A stretch of 64,000 nucleotides of DNA from Sarcophilus harrisii (lineage: Eukaryota; Chordata; Mammalia; Dasyuromorphia; Dasyuridae), in contig NC_045426.1 of NCBI RefSeq assembly GCF_902635505.1, forward strand, positions 331,566,374-331,630,373, read 5' to 3'. The number at the start of each line of letters is the position of its first letter. Positions within the stretch are counted from its first letter, which is position 1. Of this stretch, positions 47,700 to 57,960 are shown piece after piece. The notes beneath the pieces were generated by a model. The model was given only the letters and a program-made list of their open reading frames with translations. It was not told the origin of the DNA and searched no databases. The position numbers and the translations under genes are program-made.

Positions 47700-48310
47700 G
47701 AAGGAAAAAATAATCTATAGATAAGTGAACTTGATTTAAGCTCCTAGAATAATTCTAGAGTTCATTAATGGAAATCTAGGAACATTCATTGGTTATAAAA
47801 TGCTAATATCACCTTAGAAAAAAACAGATTATGTCATACCAATTTTGCCTTCTATTCTAACAGAACTTTTTAATAAGAGGAATTCAGCAAAAATCTTTTA
47901 CCTAAACTGTCGCAAATCATTTTATAATATACTTCTTACTATTCTTGTGAGAAGTTATTTATATGTGGAATGATAATTCCAACAAGGTTTTGATAGATAC
48001 ATTTAGAATTGGTAGAATACCATATTCACTAGGAGTTGTTAAGAATTCAAAGTCAAGTTCATAAGAAGTCTCCAGGAGATTTCCAATAACCTATCTCCTT
48101 TTCATACAATTTTATCAATGGCTTAAATAAAGGTATAGATAACACATTCACCAAATTTGAAAGGGGAAGAAAACTGAGGGATAATTTACACAAAGGACAG
48201 AGCAAGGTTCCAAAACAATACCACCAAGCTAGATTATTGCACTGAGTCTAATAGGAATGAAAATCCAATAAGGAGAAACAAAAGAAGTACTAAAGTTATT
48301 TTTTTTTTAA
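47700..48310 (+). repeat. CR1/L3-type LINE fragment
   Basis: Near 48105-48170 the frame reads INGLNKGIDNTFTKFE, a decayed 'INDLDKGIDGTLIKFADD', and 'ggttttgatagatacattta' fits upstream. Old and without a frame. Confidence 0.5.
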
Positions 48311-49090
48311 TTGAGGGTATAATTATAGTATGAGGTAGACATTTTCAAACAGTAGTTTGAAAAAAAAAAAAGATCTGGAGTTTTAATTGGTTGTTATTCA
48401 GTATGAATCCCAGTAGTCCCCCAAAACAAATTTTGGGATGTAAAACAGAGGGATTATTTTTAAGAATAATATGGTCATTATTTCTCTGTGTCCCTTCCTG
48501 GGCAGTCCACATTTGAAGTATTCTTTTCATTTTGGAGCATCACGCTCTAAGAAAGACCCAGAAAATTGGAAGTGTTATGCATATGTATTTATATATCCTG
48601 ATGTGTGTATTTGTATGTACGTGCATAGATGTAGTTTTGTGAAAACTCATGACTAATTATTAAACCAATTATTATACTAGATTTTCAGATAGCATACAAC
48701 CCAAAATGTTAGCATATACATTAGTATATGTATCAATATATGTAAATATATCTAAGTCTCAGCTATATTGTAATCCCCCCCTAACCATTAAGAACAAATT
48801 TTCTCAAAAATATCTATATTATCCTAAAATGTAAAAAGCATGTTGAACAAAACATAAACAATATAAACAACATTTTACATAAAACAAATACTTGGCATAA
48901 ATCTTATGACATTTATTCATTGGCTTATTTAGATGAAATATTATATTTATAACCCCCAGTTTTGGTATTTTCTATGTTATTTCATTAAAATCATCATAAT
49001 TGAGGTGTGGTAAAGTTGTTGATTAACTATGATCAATAACAACTAAAGACAGACTAGGTGATAATTATTTGGTGATACTCCACTAATATC
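48311..49090. other. No recognised feature
   Basis: AT-rich, with loose TATG/TGTATA repeats at 48575-48745. No gene or clear repeat. Confidence 0.4.
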
Positions 49091-49099
49091 ACCAAATAG

Positions 49100-49260
49100 A
49101 GAAATTCTCAAATAATCAATCAGTAAAAATGTATTGAGTTCTTACTAACTTCCAGGTATTACCCAGGTATTTAAACTATAGAAATATAAAGACAAAATTG
49201 ATATAATCCCATTTTGTAATGAGCTTGCATTCTATTAAAGAATTTTTGTACACATGTGCA
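49100..49260 (+). repeat. Dispersed ancient repeat (unnamed family), copy 2
   Basis: 'aatcaatcagtaaaaatgt', 'attgagttcttactaacttc', 'atagaaatataaagacaaaa', 'gagcttgcattctattaaag': same order of words as copy 1 at 32395. Confidence 0.6.
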
Positions 49261-49495
49261 TATATCCAGAATAAACGTATGCAGAAGAAATTATATATAT
49301 ATATATAAAGTAGGTAAATATAAAGTTAAAAGTGAGGGTACTAGCAAGTTGGTGGTATCAGGAAAGAAATGAAGATGGTAAAAGGAAATTAGAAACCAAT
49401 GCCAAATCTGATTTTCATTCCATTGTTATCTTGAAATTCATCAAGTCCAAATTACTCAAAAGATTATATATAACATCAATTTATCCCTGGTAAAG

Positions 49496-49500
<5 letters not shown>

Positions 49501-49544
<44 letters not shown>
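49501..49544. repeat. (TA)n microsatellite
   Basis: About 22 TA units. A shorter TATA run lies at 49291-49305. Confidence 0.95.
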
Positions 49545-49547
<3 letters not shown>

Positions 49548-49767
49548 TAACTGTTGCTCCAATATGATGATTTCTAATTTTCTACAATCCATATCAGCAT
49601 TATAATATCTCTGAAGTTCAGCTTGAAAATAACTGTCTTCTCAAATTTCCATAGACAAATTGATTTTTTCAGCAAGAATTTTGTACTATTGTTCATTTTT
49701 TAAAAGATATAAATTATTCTACTTCTTTTAAAAATTTGATTTGGTGGGCTTCATCTCCCCCATTAAT

Positions 49768-50035
49768 TTTTGTTGTTGTTAGATCATTTAATCATTTTTG
49801 ACTTTTTATAACCTCATTTTTATGAAGTTTTCTTGGCAAAGATACTGAAGTAGTTTGCCATGTCCTTCTCCCACGTCCCCATTATACAATTGAGGAAACT
49901 GAAAAAAAAAAAAAAAAAAACAGAACTCAAGAGATTTGCCCAAAGTTACATAGATTTTAAGCATTAAGTTTCATTTGAAGTCAGCTTTTCCTGATTCCAG
50001 GTTCAGCACTTTTCCATTGCTCTACCTTGAAGTGC
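49768..50035 (-). repeat. Marsupial CORE-SINE (antisense) carrying an internal poly(A)
   Basis: 'gttgttgttagatcatttaa', 'cttggcaaagatactgaagt', 'agtttgccatgtccttctc', 'aattgaggaaactg', 'tcctgattccaggttcagc'. A run of about 19 A at 49902-49920 splits the core after 'gaggaaactga', where intact copies read 'ggcaaacagg'. Confidence 0.8.
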
Positions 50036-50339
50036 ATATCATGTACCAGGTACTATGTAAGTTGCTGGAGATGTAAATTATCTTTCACATGAGGTTGGAT
50101 GACTATTTTTGGAAATGATAAAGTCAGGTCATGATTTAGTCAAGAAGATCTCTGAGGACCCCTTTAAAACTTCTATTTTGTCATTTTTTTTTTCATTTCT
50201 ATTAGGGAATAATTTCTGTGAGAGCAAGGAACTTGTATGTTTTAAACTTCCTGTTTCTTACATTACTTATCACAATGCGGTATACACTATGGTGCTTAAT
50301 AAATATGTGTTTAATATTTAAATGAATATATCAAGATAA

Positions 50340-50985
50340 ATTATAGTCTTACCTCACAAGTTCCTATATTGAGGGGGTGGGGAGAATGGGGGAAAATTGA
50401 AACACAAGTATTATGGGCCAGAACTTGAAACAAGGTGCTAAGTCAGTGGAACTGATAGAGACAATGGTTGTTTAGCATGGTGCTTGACAGTTCTCTAGTT
50501 CAGTACATGTACTTAGTACTTACTATAGTTTTACAAGATTCACACCTCTGATAAGAGAGCATATAAGCTCGGACAAACTCAGTCAGAATCAGAACTGGAA
50601 TACAGAGACCATGGTAGTGCTCCTCCTGCCTCCCTCACAGAAACCAAGACACATTCAGGAAAATCTCAAGAAGCTGGCAGAGGCCGAGAAGACAAAGGAC
50701 TGGAGGCAGGAGCTCAAACACTTGGAACCAAGGAGAGATATAGGTCTCTAAGAAAGCTAACCAGGCCACAGGAAAGGAGACAAGACTTTGAAGGAGACAA
50801 TAAAGGATTTGAATTTTAACACCTGGCTGCACTTGTGATTACTCTGAACTAAAATGAAGGCTGCTCCCAGAGACCTCCAGGAAACAGAACCAAGAAAGAG
50901 AAGTTTACACAAGGTTTTGCAGAGGTCAATAGTGAAAAGTTATCCTTGCATATGTTTTGATAATAAAAAATTTCTATATTTCAGG
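50340..50985 (+). repeat. L1 3'UTR tail (sense), split by an LTR
   Basis: Left half has 'gagggggtggggagaatgg' and 'gaaaattgaaacacaag'; right half (50908 onward) has 'cacaaggttttgcagaggtc', 'ttatccttgcatatgttttg' and 'ataataaaaaatttc'. Together they read as one L1 tail. Confidence 0.75.
50409..50907 (+). mobile_element. Solitary LTR, family X copy 2 (in an L1 tail)
   Basis: Starts 'tattatgggccagaacttg' and includes 'gctaagtcagtggaactg', 'gagcatataagctcgg', 'ggagacaataaaggatttg' and 'acctggctgcacttg'. Flanked by 6-bp CACAAG duplications (50403-50408, 50908-50913). Same family as 38507-39075 and of similar age. No internal genes, a fossil. Confidence 0.85.
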
Positions 50986-51321
50986 ATATCCTAATTTTGC
51001 TGAATCTGACATTGACCAAATGGAAATGTGATTTTTTTTAGTTGTCAATCTGTTAGCAACAAATTTCTATTTTGTGTAGTTTATTATAATACAATGCTTG
51101 TAAAACACAAGCGGCAGACCTGTAAAGGACATATAATAAGAGATATAGGAAAAAGAAGTGTCAAACATAATACATGAATATTCTGTACTAAAGGGGAGAA
51201 TCATACTTTAAACTTTGCATACACAATAACACACTTGACACTAGGGTAAGTAATGTTATCAATGAATACCAAATACAGTGTTCAAAGGAAAATAAAAACG
51301 AACTCTAAATCTTAGAGCATT
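50986..51321 (-). other. 3' flank of OR-C
   Basis: Likely OR-C 3'UTR. An AATAAA is readable on the minus strand near 51080. No other feature. Confidence 0.4.
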
Positions 51322-52263
51322 TCACATTCTTTTGAAGTATAGATTTCTAATGAGGAATTTCTGCACAGCACTTTTTACCTCCTTATTCCTCATACTGTAG
51401 ATAATGGGATTCAGCATTGGAGTGATAACTCCATAGGACATCCCAATAAGCTGATCAGATGTCTTAGTGTCCTTGGACTTGGGCTTCATGTACATGAAGA
51501 GCGCTGAGCCATAAAATAAGATCACCACAGTCAAGTGAGCTGAGCAGGTAGAAAAGGCTTTCTTCCTGCCTTCACTAGAGTTGATCTTTAAGATGGTGGA
51601 TATTATGAAAATATAAGAGAAGAAAATGAACAGCAGAGGAGTAATTAAAAAAACAAAACTTGCAACTGTCATGACGAACACATTGAGGGAGATATCTCCA
51701 CAGGTAAGCTTGAGTATGGCCAGGATTTCACAGACAAAATGTTCAATAATATTCCCACAAAAAGGGTTTATAAGGGCAAGCACAGTTTGTACCAAAGATA
51801 TCAGAAACCCTGCTATCCATGTCCAAGCAGCCATTTGTGCACAGAGTCCCTTGTTCATAATGATGTTGTATCTTAGGGGATAGCAGATGGCTACATATTT
51901 GTCATAGGCCATCACTGCCAGGAGAATGCATTCTGTGCAACCCAATCCAAGAGAAATAACCATCTGCAGGGCACATCCAAGGAAGGAGATGGATTTCCTC
52001 TCAGACATAACAATTATCAGCATTTGAGGGATAAACGAAGATGTGTAGCAGATATCCAAAAAGGAGAGGTTTCCAAGGAAAAAATACATAGGGGTGTGAA
52101 GACGAGGATCCAGAATGCTGATGATAATGAGCATGCTGTTTCCCAACAGGATCACTAGGTACATCATCAAGCAGAGCACATAAAGAGGTAACAGGAGACT
52201 CGGGGAATGAGAAAGCCAGACCATAAAAAATTCAGTTACGGCTGTGTAATTCCCCTTGTTCAT
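51322..52263 (-). CDS. Olfactory receptor, class II, OR13-type (OR-C), DKY variant
   Basis: Intact 313-residue odorant receptor, gap-free against OR-A and OR-B. Hallmarks: NYT at 5-7, GN 41-42, LHTPMY 55-60, TM3 Cys97, CEILAILKLTC in loop 2, SY 216-217, [10 protein letters not shown] 235-244, [12 protein letters not shown] 282-293. Oddities: the DRY motif at 121-123 reads DKY (MAYDKYVAIC), a conservative change of the arginine that normally locks the inactive receptor and contacts the G protein; NPLRY after it is YPLRY; and the N-terminal region carries MVWLSHSPSL where the others have LIGLS.YP.L. With no stops or gaps, the gene is under constraint or only recently relaxed. The start is fixed by collinearity and by an acceptor 18 nt upstream. 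Same orientation as OR-B. Confidence 0.96.
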   Translation of the reverse strand: MNKGNYTAVTEFFMVWLSHSPSLLLPLYVLCLMMYLVILLGNSMLIIISILDPRLHTPMYFFLGNLSFLDICYTSSFIPQMLIIVMSERKSISFLGCALQMVISLGLGCTECILLAVMAYDKYVAICYPLRYNIIMNKGLCAQMAAWTWIAGFLISLVQTVLALINPFCGNIIEHFVCEILAILKLTCGDISLNVFVMTVASFVFLITPLLFIFFSYIFIISTILKINSSEGRKKAFSTCSAHLTVVILFYGSALFMYMKPKSKDTKTSDQLIGMSYGVITPMLNPIIYSMRNKEVKSAVQKFLIRNLYFKRM

Positions 52264-52300
52264 ATTATTTTAACTTGCCAACTTCAGAATTTAGAAAAGA
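52264..52300 (-). promoter_or_regulatory. Splice acceptor and 18-nt leader of OR-C coding exon
   Basis: In gene sense 'tcttttctaaattctgaag' ends at 52282, followed by the leader 'ttggcaagttaaaataat' and the ATG. It is closely alignable with OR-A ('acttttctaaatcctacag'). The final AAG is less favourable than CAG. The inferred intron to the donor at 56616 is 4,335 bp. Confidence 0.6.
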
Positions 52301-52534
52301 ACACCTTAAAGCAGCTGGAATGAATAATAACACATTTGTAATTAGCTTCATACTTTTAAGTATTTTAAAAATATTGGTATTTTTCTTTCATTTGGAGGTA
52401 TACCCATTTAAATTTGTGCAAAAAAGCAAAAATTAGAAAAATATAAAAAATGTACATGCACTCTGAAGCAAATATGACAACAAATATTTGAAATAAAGTT
52501 TTCATGTGAGAGTAAAAACAACAAAGTCACTGCT

Positions 52535-52985
52535 TATGCAATGGGAAAAGATGAATAAATTGCAGCACATAAGTGAAAGGCAGAATTACTTTGTGATAAG
52601 AGATGATGAATGTGAAAAATTCAGAGAAACATGGGAAGACTTGCTTGAACTGAGAACTGAATCTTATGTAAAATAAGTAGGATTGAGAGAACAAATTACC
52701 AAAGAAAAATGATGATGGAAAGAAAAATATGGCAGAAAATATCAGAAAGCTGTTCAGTGCAAATGCCTGATTTCAATAGCTCAATATTGATCATAAACAT
52801 ATGTTCATCCTCTGGGCAAATCAGTGAAGGTCTAGCAGAATGAAATGAGACAGATGTGGTTGGACATGGTCTTTGTTCTGGTTTATTTTGCTTATCCCTC
52901 TTTACTATAAGGAAAGTTTCTATAGATTGAGAATTTTTTGGGAAGTGAAACTATTATTTTTTAAAATAAAGCCAAAATTGTTATT
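52535..52985 (+). repeat. Old L1 3' end (sense) in the OR-C intron
   Basis: 'aaattgcagcacataagtg', 'gataagagatgatgaatgtg', 'attcagagaaacatgggaag', 'acttgcttgaactgag': a diverged ORF2 end running into a 3'UTR near 52700-52985. Confidence 0.65.
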
Positions 52986-53067
52986 AAAATTCATCTTGAA
53001 AACTGTAATATAGATGAAAACAGTTAAAAGTTTAAAGTGCACAATGGAGAAAGCATTTTTGAAGCAG

Positions 53068-53322
53068 TATTGTTATTATTGTGAGGTCATATCTGACTCT
53101 TCATGACCCTGGTTAGGATTTTGGGGGCAAAAATATTCGAGTAGTTTGCCATTTCCTCTCTAGTTCATTTCATAAATAAAGAAATGGAAGCAAACATGAT
53201 TAAAAAGTGAGTTGCCCAGAGTCACACAGTTAAGCTAGTGAATGCCTGAGGTCAGGTTTGAATTCATAAAGATGAGTTTTCCTGACTTCAGGCCCAGCTC
53301 TCTATCCATTATGCCAAAGCTT
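53068..53322 (-). repeat. Marsupial CORE-SINE (antisense)
   Basis: 'gtcatatctgactcttcatg', 'accctggttaggattttgg', 'tagtttgccatttcctctc', 'agagtcacacagttaagc', 'tctctatccattatgcc'. Complete tail-to-head order. Confidence 0.85.
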
Positions 53323-53439
53323 CTTAAACTTTATGGTATCATGTCATTTAATGGGGGGGGGTGTTCACAAAATTAAATCTTTGATTTGCATACCTACTTT
53401 ATATACTGATATATCTGGGGTTATGTGAGTAGAAGGGAT

Positions 53440-54260
53440 CATGACTATAAACAGTTTAAGAAGCCCTGCATTGCTAAAACAACTCTAAGGTGTCACCTCA
53501 CACCTCTCAGATTGGCTAAGATGAGAGGAAAAGAAGATGATAAATGTTGGAGGGGATGTGGGAAAACCAGGACACTAGTGCATTGTTGGTGGAATTGTGA
53601 AATAATCCAATCATTCTGGACAGCAATCTGGAACTATACCCAGAGGGCTATAAAACCATAGGCTTTTATAGCCCGAAATGGCTATAAAACTGACCTATCA
53701 GTGCCATTACTTGGTCTGTATTTCAAGGAAATCTAAAAGGAGGGAAAGTACCCACATGTGCAAAATGTTTGTAGCAGCTCTTTTTGTGGTAGCAAAGAAT
53801 TGGAAAATGAGTAGATGCCCATCAATTGGGGAATGGCTACACAAGTTGTGTTATATGAAGATAATGTAATATTACTGTTCTGTAGAAATGATGAACAAGC
53901 TGATTTTAGAAAGGCCTAAATGGATTTACATGAACTGATGGTGAGAGAGAGCAGCAGAACCAGGAAGACATTGTACACATTAACAGCAAGAATGTGAATG
54001 ATCAGCTGTGAAAGACTTGGTCCTTTTCAGTGGTTCAATGATCCAAAGCAATTCCAATAGACTTTGGACAGAAAATGCCATCTGCATTCAGAAAAAAAAA
54101 AAAAAAAAAACCTAAGAATACTGATTGTAAATTAACTCAAACTCAAACTATGTTTATTTAGTTTTTCTTTTTTTATCTCTCCCATGGTTTTTCCCTTTTG
54201 CTCTGATTTTTCTCTCATAATGTGTATTAAAAAATAATTTACTATAAAAAAAAGCCCTGC
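53440..54260 (+). repeat. L1 3' end (sense): ORF2 C-terminus and 3'UTR
   Basis: The frame gives TLRCHLTPLRLAKMRGKEDD followed by CWRGCGKTRTLVHCWWNC, the ORF2 C-terminal CCHC-like block. It continues with 'cccatcaattggggaatgg', 'agaaccaggaagacattgta' and 'ggacagaaaatgccatctgc', then the 3'UTR, ending with 'ctcataatgtgtattaaaaa'. An internal poly-A run is at 54092-54110. Same subfamily as the antisense copies at 36735 and 61905. Confidence 0.9.
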
Positions 54261-54344
54261 ACTATACCCCTTAGCTGTTTTTAAACAGTTCCCATTTGAA
54301 GAAATTTATCTCAATAAAATGAAAAAGTAAGTTCATAAGGAGAA

Positions 54345-54515
54345 AGGTACAGAAGAAAGACCATTAGCTTTGCAATCAGAGGCAGCAGCATTTAAATTCC
54401 CCACTCTGATTCTTGCAATTTTTTTCAACATTCTAATCTACTAACTTTCTTTCAACTTTAGAACAAGTTCACCTATGTGATTCCTTTCAACTTTAGATCT
54501 GCTATCTAAATTAGA
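54345..54515 (+). repeat. Possible diverged SINE
   Basis: 'aagaccattagctttgcaat' and 'cagaggcagcagcatttaaa' resemble a SINE head and core, and 'tgtgattcctttcaacttt' a decayed tail. Weak. Confidence 0.35.
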
Positions 54516-55179
54516 TCTAAATCTAACATGTTTAGAGGACATTGTAAAGTTGGAAGTTTTAAACAGAGAAATATTAGGTTTTATGCAGAGCAACAGATAT
54601 TCAACAATGGTCCTTTGGTAATTTGTCCTCTTAATACTTTACATAGTACTTTACAGGACTTTTACAATACTTAATACTTTAATACAATACATACATACAG
54701 ATTATATAAGACTTCCCAAGTTCTCTGAATTCTTCATATTCACCATCTCTTATCAGAAATTAAAAGGAATATTGTTTTCCACTGAGAGTTCATTTATAAT
54801 TTGATAACAAAAATTTAAAAATGAATCAATCAGCTTGATTTTGTAATTTTGATTGTTATATACCTAATGTTCTAGAAATTATACCTCTTAAAATCCGCTA
54901 TTCTCCAATTCTCTAAAAGTCATTGGTTATTACCTTTCTCAGTCTTCACAATGGTCAACTAGTAACTTTCTCAATTTTAAGCAATTGCATATATAAACTT
55001 ACCTCAACTCAGCAGGTGAAAAAGTGTAGAGAGTAATTTTTGTGTTAAAGATGCACTTTTGGAGCATATTCAGCTAAAAGGAATTGAAAGAATATAAGGA
55101 TTCAGAAAAAGAAGTGGAGATTGAATGGCAAAGAGACAAGTCGCAGTAGCATTGTGAGAGTATAAACAATTCCTCAACA
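54516..55179. other. OR-C intron, unassigned
   Basis: AT-rich with a loose 'aatacttta' repeat cluster at 54630-54700. No other feature recognised. Confidence 0.4.
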
Positions 55180-55525
55180 AAACTTTATTTTTATTTTTTC
55201 AATAATTTTTTTTCAAAATACAGGTAACAATAGTTTTCAGCATTCATTTTTGTAAACCTTAGCATTTCAAATTTTTCTCCCTCCCAATTTTATCTCAATC
55301 CTCCCCAAGACAGCAAGCAATCTGGTATAAGTTAAATATGTTCAATTCTTTTAAACACTTCCATATTTCCATGTGCAACAAAAATCAAACCAAAAGGGAA
55401 AAAAATCATGAGAAATAAAAAACAAATGAAAAGATCTGAAAATACTATCTTTCAATCCACATTCAGTATCTATAATTCTCACTCTGATGTGGATGGCATT
55501 TTCCATCCTGCAGCTATTGGGATTG
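55180..55525 (-). repeat. L1 3'UTR (antisense)
   Basis: 'cagcattcatttttgtaaac', 'aagacagcaagcaatctgg', 'tataagttaaatatgttcaa', 'gatgtggatggcattttcc' follow the antisense L1 3'UTR order. Confidence 0.75.
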
Positions 55526-55612
55526 CCAGCAAGGCTTTATTGAGCACCTGCTATGTACCAGACATTATGTTAGTCTATGAAGTATATAAAGACAAAGAAT
55601 AGAGTAACATAG
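55526..55612 (+). repeat. Dispersed ancient repeat (unnamed family), copy 3
   Basis: 'aaggctttattgagcacctg', 'ctatgtaccagacattatg', 'agtatataaagacaaagaa'. This is the best-conserved 5' part of the family. Confidence 0.65.
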
Positions 55613-55769
55613 CTTAAGTTTCTACATATTTTCTATTTTATATATTAAACCACACCTATGAATAATTTGAAGAGAAATACATAAGGAATATAAATAATTT
55701 TTCTGTCTGAGATATGTACAGTGACCTTTCTTAATTTACTCCTATCTAATTGAAGTGTATTTGGAACTA

Positions 55770-56530
55770 TAGAGCCATAGAATGCTAAAGTTAGAATAGA
55801 TCTCAAACATAGAATTAAGTATTCTAAATGGTGGTAAAGATATTAGAAAGCAACATAAAATGGGAGGATACAGTCTTTGAAAAAATAGAAAGGTGGAATA
55901 GTAGCTTAAAATACAGAAGACAAAACATGCAGTGATTCTTCTTTAAAGTGTTCTTAACCTGAGATATGAACTTGTTTTTTGTAAAAGATATCTTATGAAA
56001 GCATATATATATATATACATATATATAATACATATATTATATAATGTAACTTAGGTTTTTTTATTTTATGCATTTAGCAAAATTATTATGAGAAAATATT
56101 CATGGACTTTATCAGACTCCTAAAATGTTCATGACATTAAAAAGTTCAAAATTTCTGTTTTAGGAAATAGAATCTTGAAATTGAAAGCAAACTTTAGAAT
56201 TCATATGATTTCTCAGATGAGAAAACACATCTAAAAGTGACTTAGAAGCTATTACTCAACAATTTGATGGAGTACAACAAAGGTGCTCTGAGGCTATGAT
56301 CATTCACATGCAGGAAAATTTAGAGATTTCAATAATGCTAAAGAGTTCCTCTCTGCTTCAGCAGCCATATTTTTGTCTTTTTGCCTACAGCTTCCATTAT
56401 ATGTTTGCTCAATTGGTCTCATGTTTCCCACATAGAATCATAGGATGTAGAATTTTAGGATCATACATTTAGAATTGAGAGCACTCTTAGAGATAATTGA
56501 GTCCAATCGTCTCATTATATATGACTTTTA
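55770..56530 (+). repeat. Two short MIR-related fragments
   Basis: 55770-55830 ('agagccatagaatgctaaag') and 56430-56520 ('agaatcataggatgtagaat', 'gagtccaatcgtctcatt') carry the 'atagaatgttagagctgg...gtccaaccccctcatt' module. A TATA run at 55998-56040 lies between them; the rest of the interval is unassigned. Confidence 0.5.
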
Positions 56531-56610
56531 TTTTCAATATTTCTTTCAAAAGGCCCATTCATAGCTCCCATTTCCATTGGTATCTCTGAAAATGACCTTT
56601 CTCACATTTT

Positions 56611-56669
56611 ATTTACCTCTAAGTTTGAGGTGTATAGTTGCTCTTCTCATCTTCCCTTCTGTGTTCTTC
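56611..56669 (-). other. Candidate 53-nt non-coding 5' exon of OR-C
   Basis: In gene sense the exon runs GAAGAACACAG...CAAACTTAGAG and ends at a donor GTAAATAAA (exon 56617-56669). The donor context is the same as in the OR-A and OR-B blocks. The acceptor here is weaker (AATAATAG). Confidence 0.45.
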
Positions 56670-57370
56670 CTATTATTGAACAAATATTTTAAGCACACTT
56701 CCATATATGTGTTGTGGTTTGAGAGAGCACTAAAGGAATTATTATGCCCATTTAGCCTATCATCTAACCTTTATGGCTAAAATTCCTTTTATTCAAGCTA
56801 GTTTACATCATTACCTTTGTTCCTATGTTATCTGAATTGTTTATTCAGAAATGTTTATGAAACACTGCCTGGCCCAAGAGAGCATTTCCCTTTTCCCTCT
56901 AAGGCCAAGCCATTATTTTGAATAGAGAGAAGCCCTGTATTTCCAATTCTACCATAAAAGCCTGAGATAGCCTGTGGACCATGGATGGTTCCAAATTATC
57001 AGCCACTGAATATGGATGCCAGTTTAACTCTCCATCCCCACAACCTTCCTGAAAATGTTCCTCAGGGAATCTTTCTAATCCCTGAAGTCATTTAAATCTT
57101 TATACATAACTGTGGAGAAGTTAACAACTTTCTAAACTTTAGGGATGTTGTAACCATCTAATTGCATCAAAATTATTAGGTAGTTTTAATTGATAGCATA
57201 ACAAGTAAAGTGCAAAAAGAAAACAATTTTAAATTCTTTCTTGCCAACATAAATACAGGGAAATTACATAATTATGTGGATGATTGGGCAAAATTTCCAA
57301 CATTTCTCTTATGTCTGACTGTTGTTAACTATGGAAGCTATGGAAAACTCCGGTTCAGCTTATTATGTTG
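56670..57370 (-). promoter_or_regulatory. Candidate promoter block of OR-C
   Basis: Reverse complement aligns with the OR-A (9445-9995) and OR-B (31565-32230) blocks. In gene sense: 'gctatcaattaaaactacct' (OR-A 'ggtatcaattaaaatagctt'), GCAATTAG at 57158-57165 and TAATAATT nearby (homeodomain-type), TCCCTGAGGA at 57068-57059 (one base off the Olf-1/EBF consensus and at the same aligned place as in OR-A), 'gttaaactggcatcc', and a possible first donor AAAG|GTAATG at 56815/56814 that matches OR-A. Homology is seen; function is inferred. Confidence 0.6.
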
Positions 57371-57429
57371 ATCCTTTTCCCAATAGCTCTAACTGTTAAC
57401 ACACAATGGGCAAGTACAATAAGCTTATA

Positions 57430-57760
57430 GCAAGAGTCCAGCTTCTAGGCAAGAATAGAATTTGGCCATCTATAATCATGGATGGAGTAGGTTTCATATG
57501 GACAGAACTGAGAGATATGGACTTTTTGAGTCCAGTTAGATGAATTTAGAACTAATTAAAGGAAAGGACTCAATATGGTTTGAGTACCATATTGCTATCA
57601 GCCCATCAGGAATTGTCTGGTTGATTGATCCAAAGATTTGTTTTTGGCTCTATTGTCTTCAACAATTTTATAAGTGATTTTTGTGTTTATCATACTTCTA
57701 TATGGTGTAAATTTGAGAGAAAGGAATATGTTGAGTTACAGATCTGAGATCCACCTCATA
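57430..57760 (+). repeat. CR1/L3-type LINE fragment
   Basis: 'caacaattttataagtgatt' decays from 'INxxISDF/L', and 'atggtgtaaatttgagaga' from the ADDTKLG region. The order matches the pieces at 35225 and 48100. Very old. Confidence 0.4.
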
Positions 57761-57764
57761 GAGA

Positions 57765-57960
57765 AATAAATGAATGAATAACACATATATGAAGTGTTTA
57801 CTACATGCAAAATGTGGTAATAAGTTTGGGAAAACAGAGTTAAAAATAAGAAATGCCTTACTCTAAAGAAGTTTATATACTTATAGGGAAAATAAAACAT
57901 AGTGAAATTATATGGAAAATCTCATGGTCCTAAAGATGTATTGGTAAAGCAAATAAACAG
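57765..57960 (+). repeat. Dispersed ancient repeat (unnamed family), copy 4
   Basis: 'aatgaatgaataacacatat', 'tgtttactacatgcaaaatg', 'ctctaaagaagtttatatac' parallel copies 1-3. Confidence 0.55.

Noticed and set aside
17351-50907. Retroviral coding regions
   Set aside because: Only solitary LTRs were found. No gag, pol or env-like sequence was recognised near any of them.
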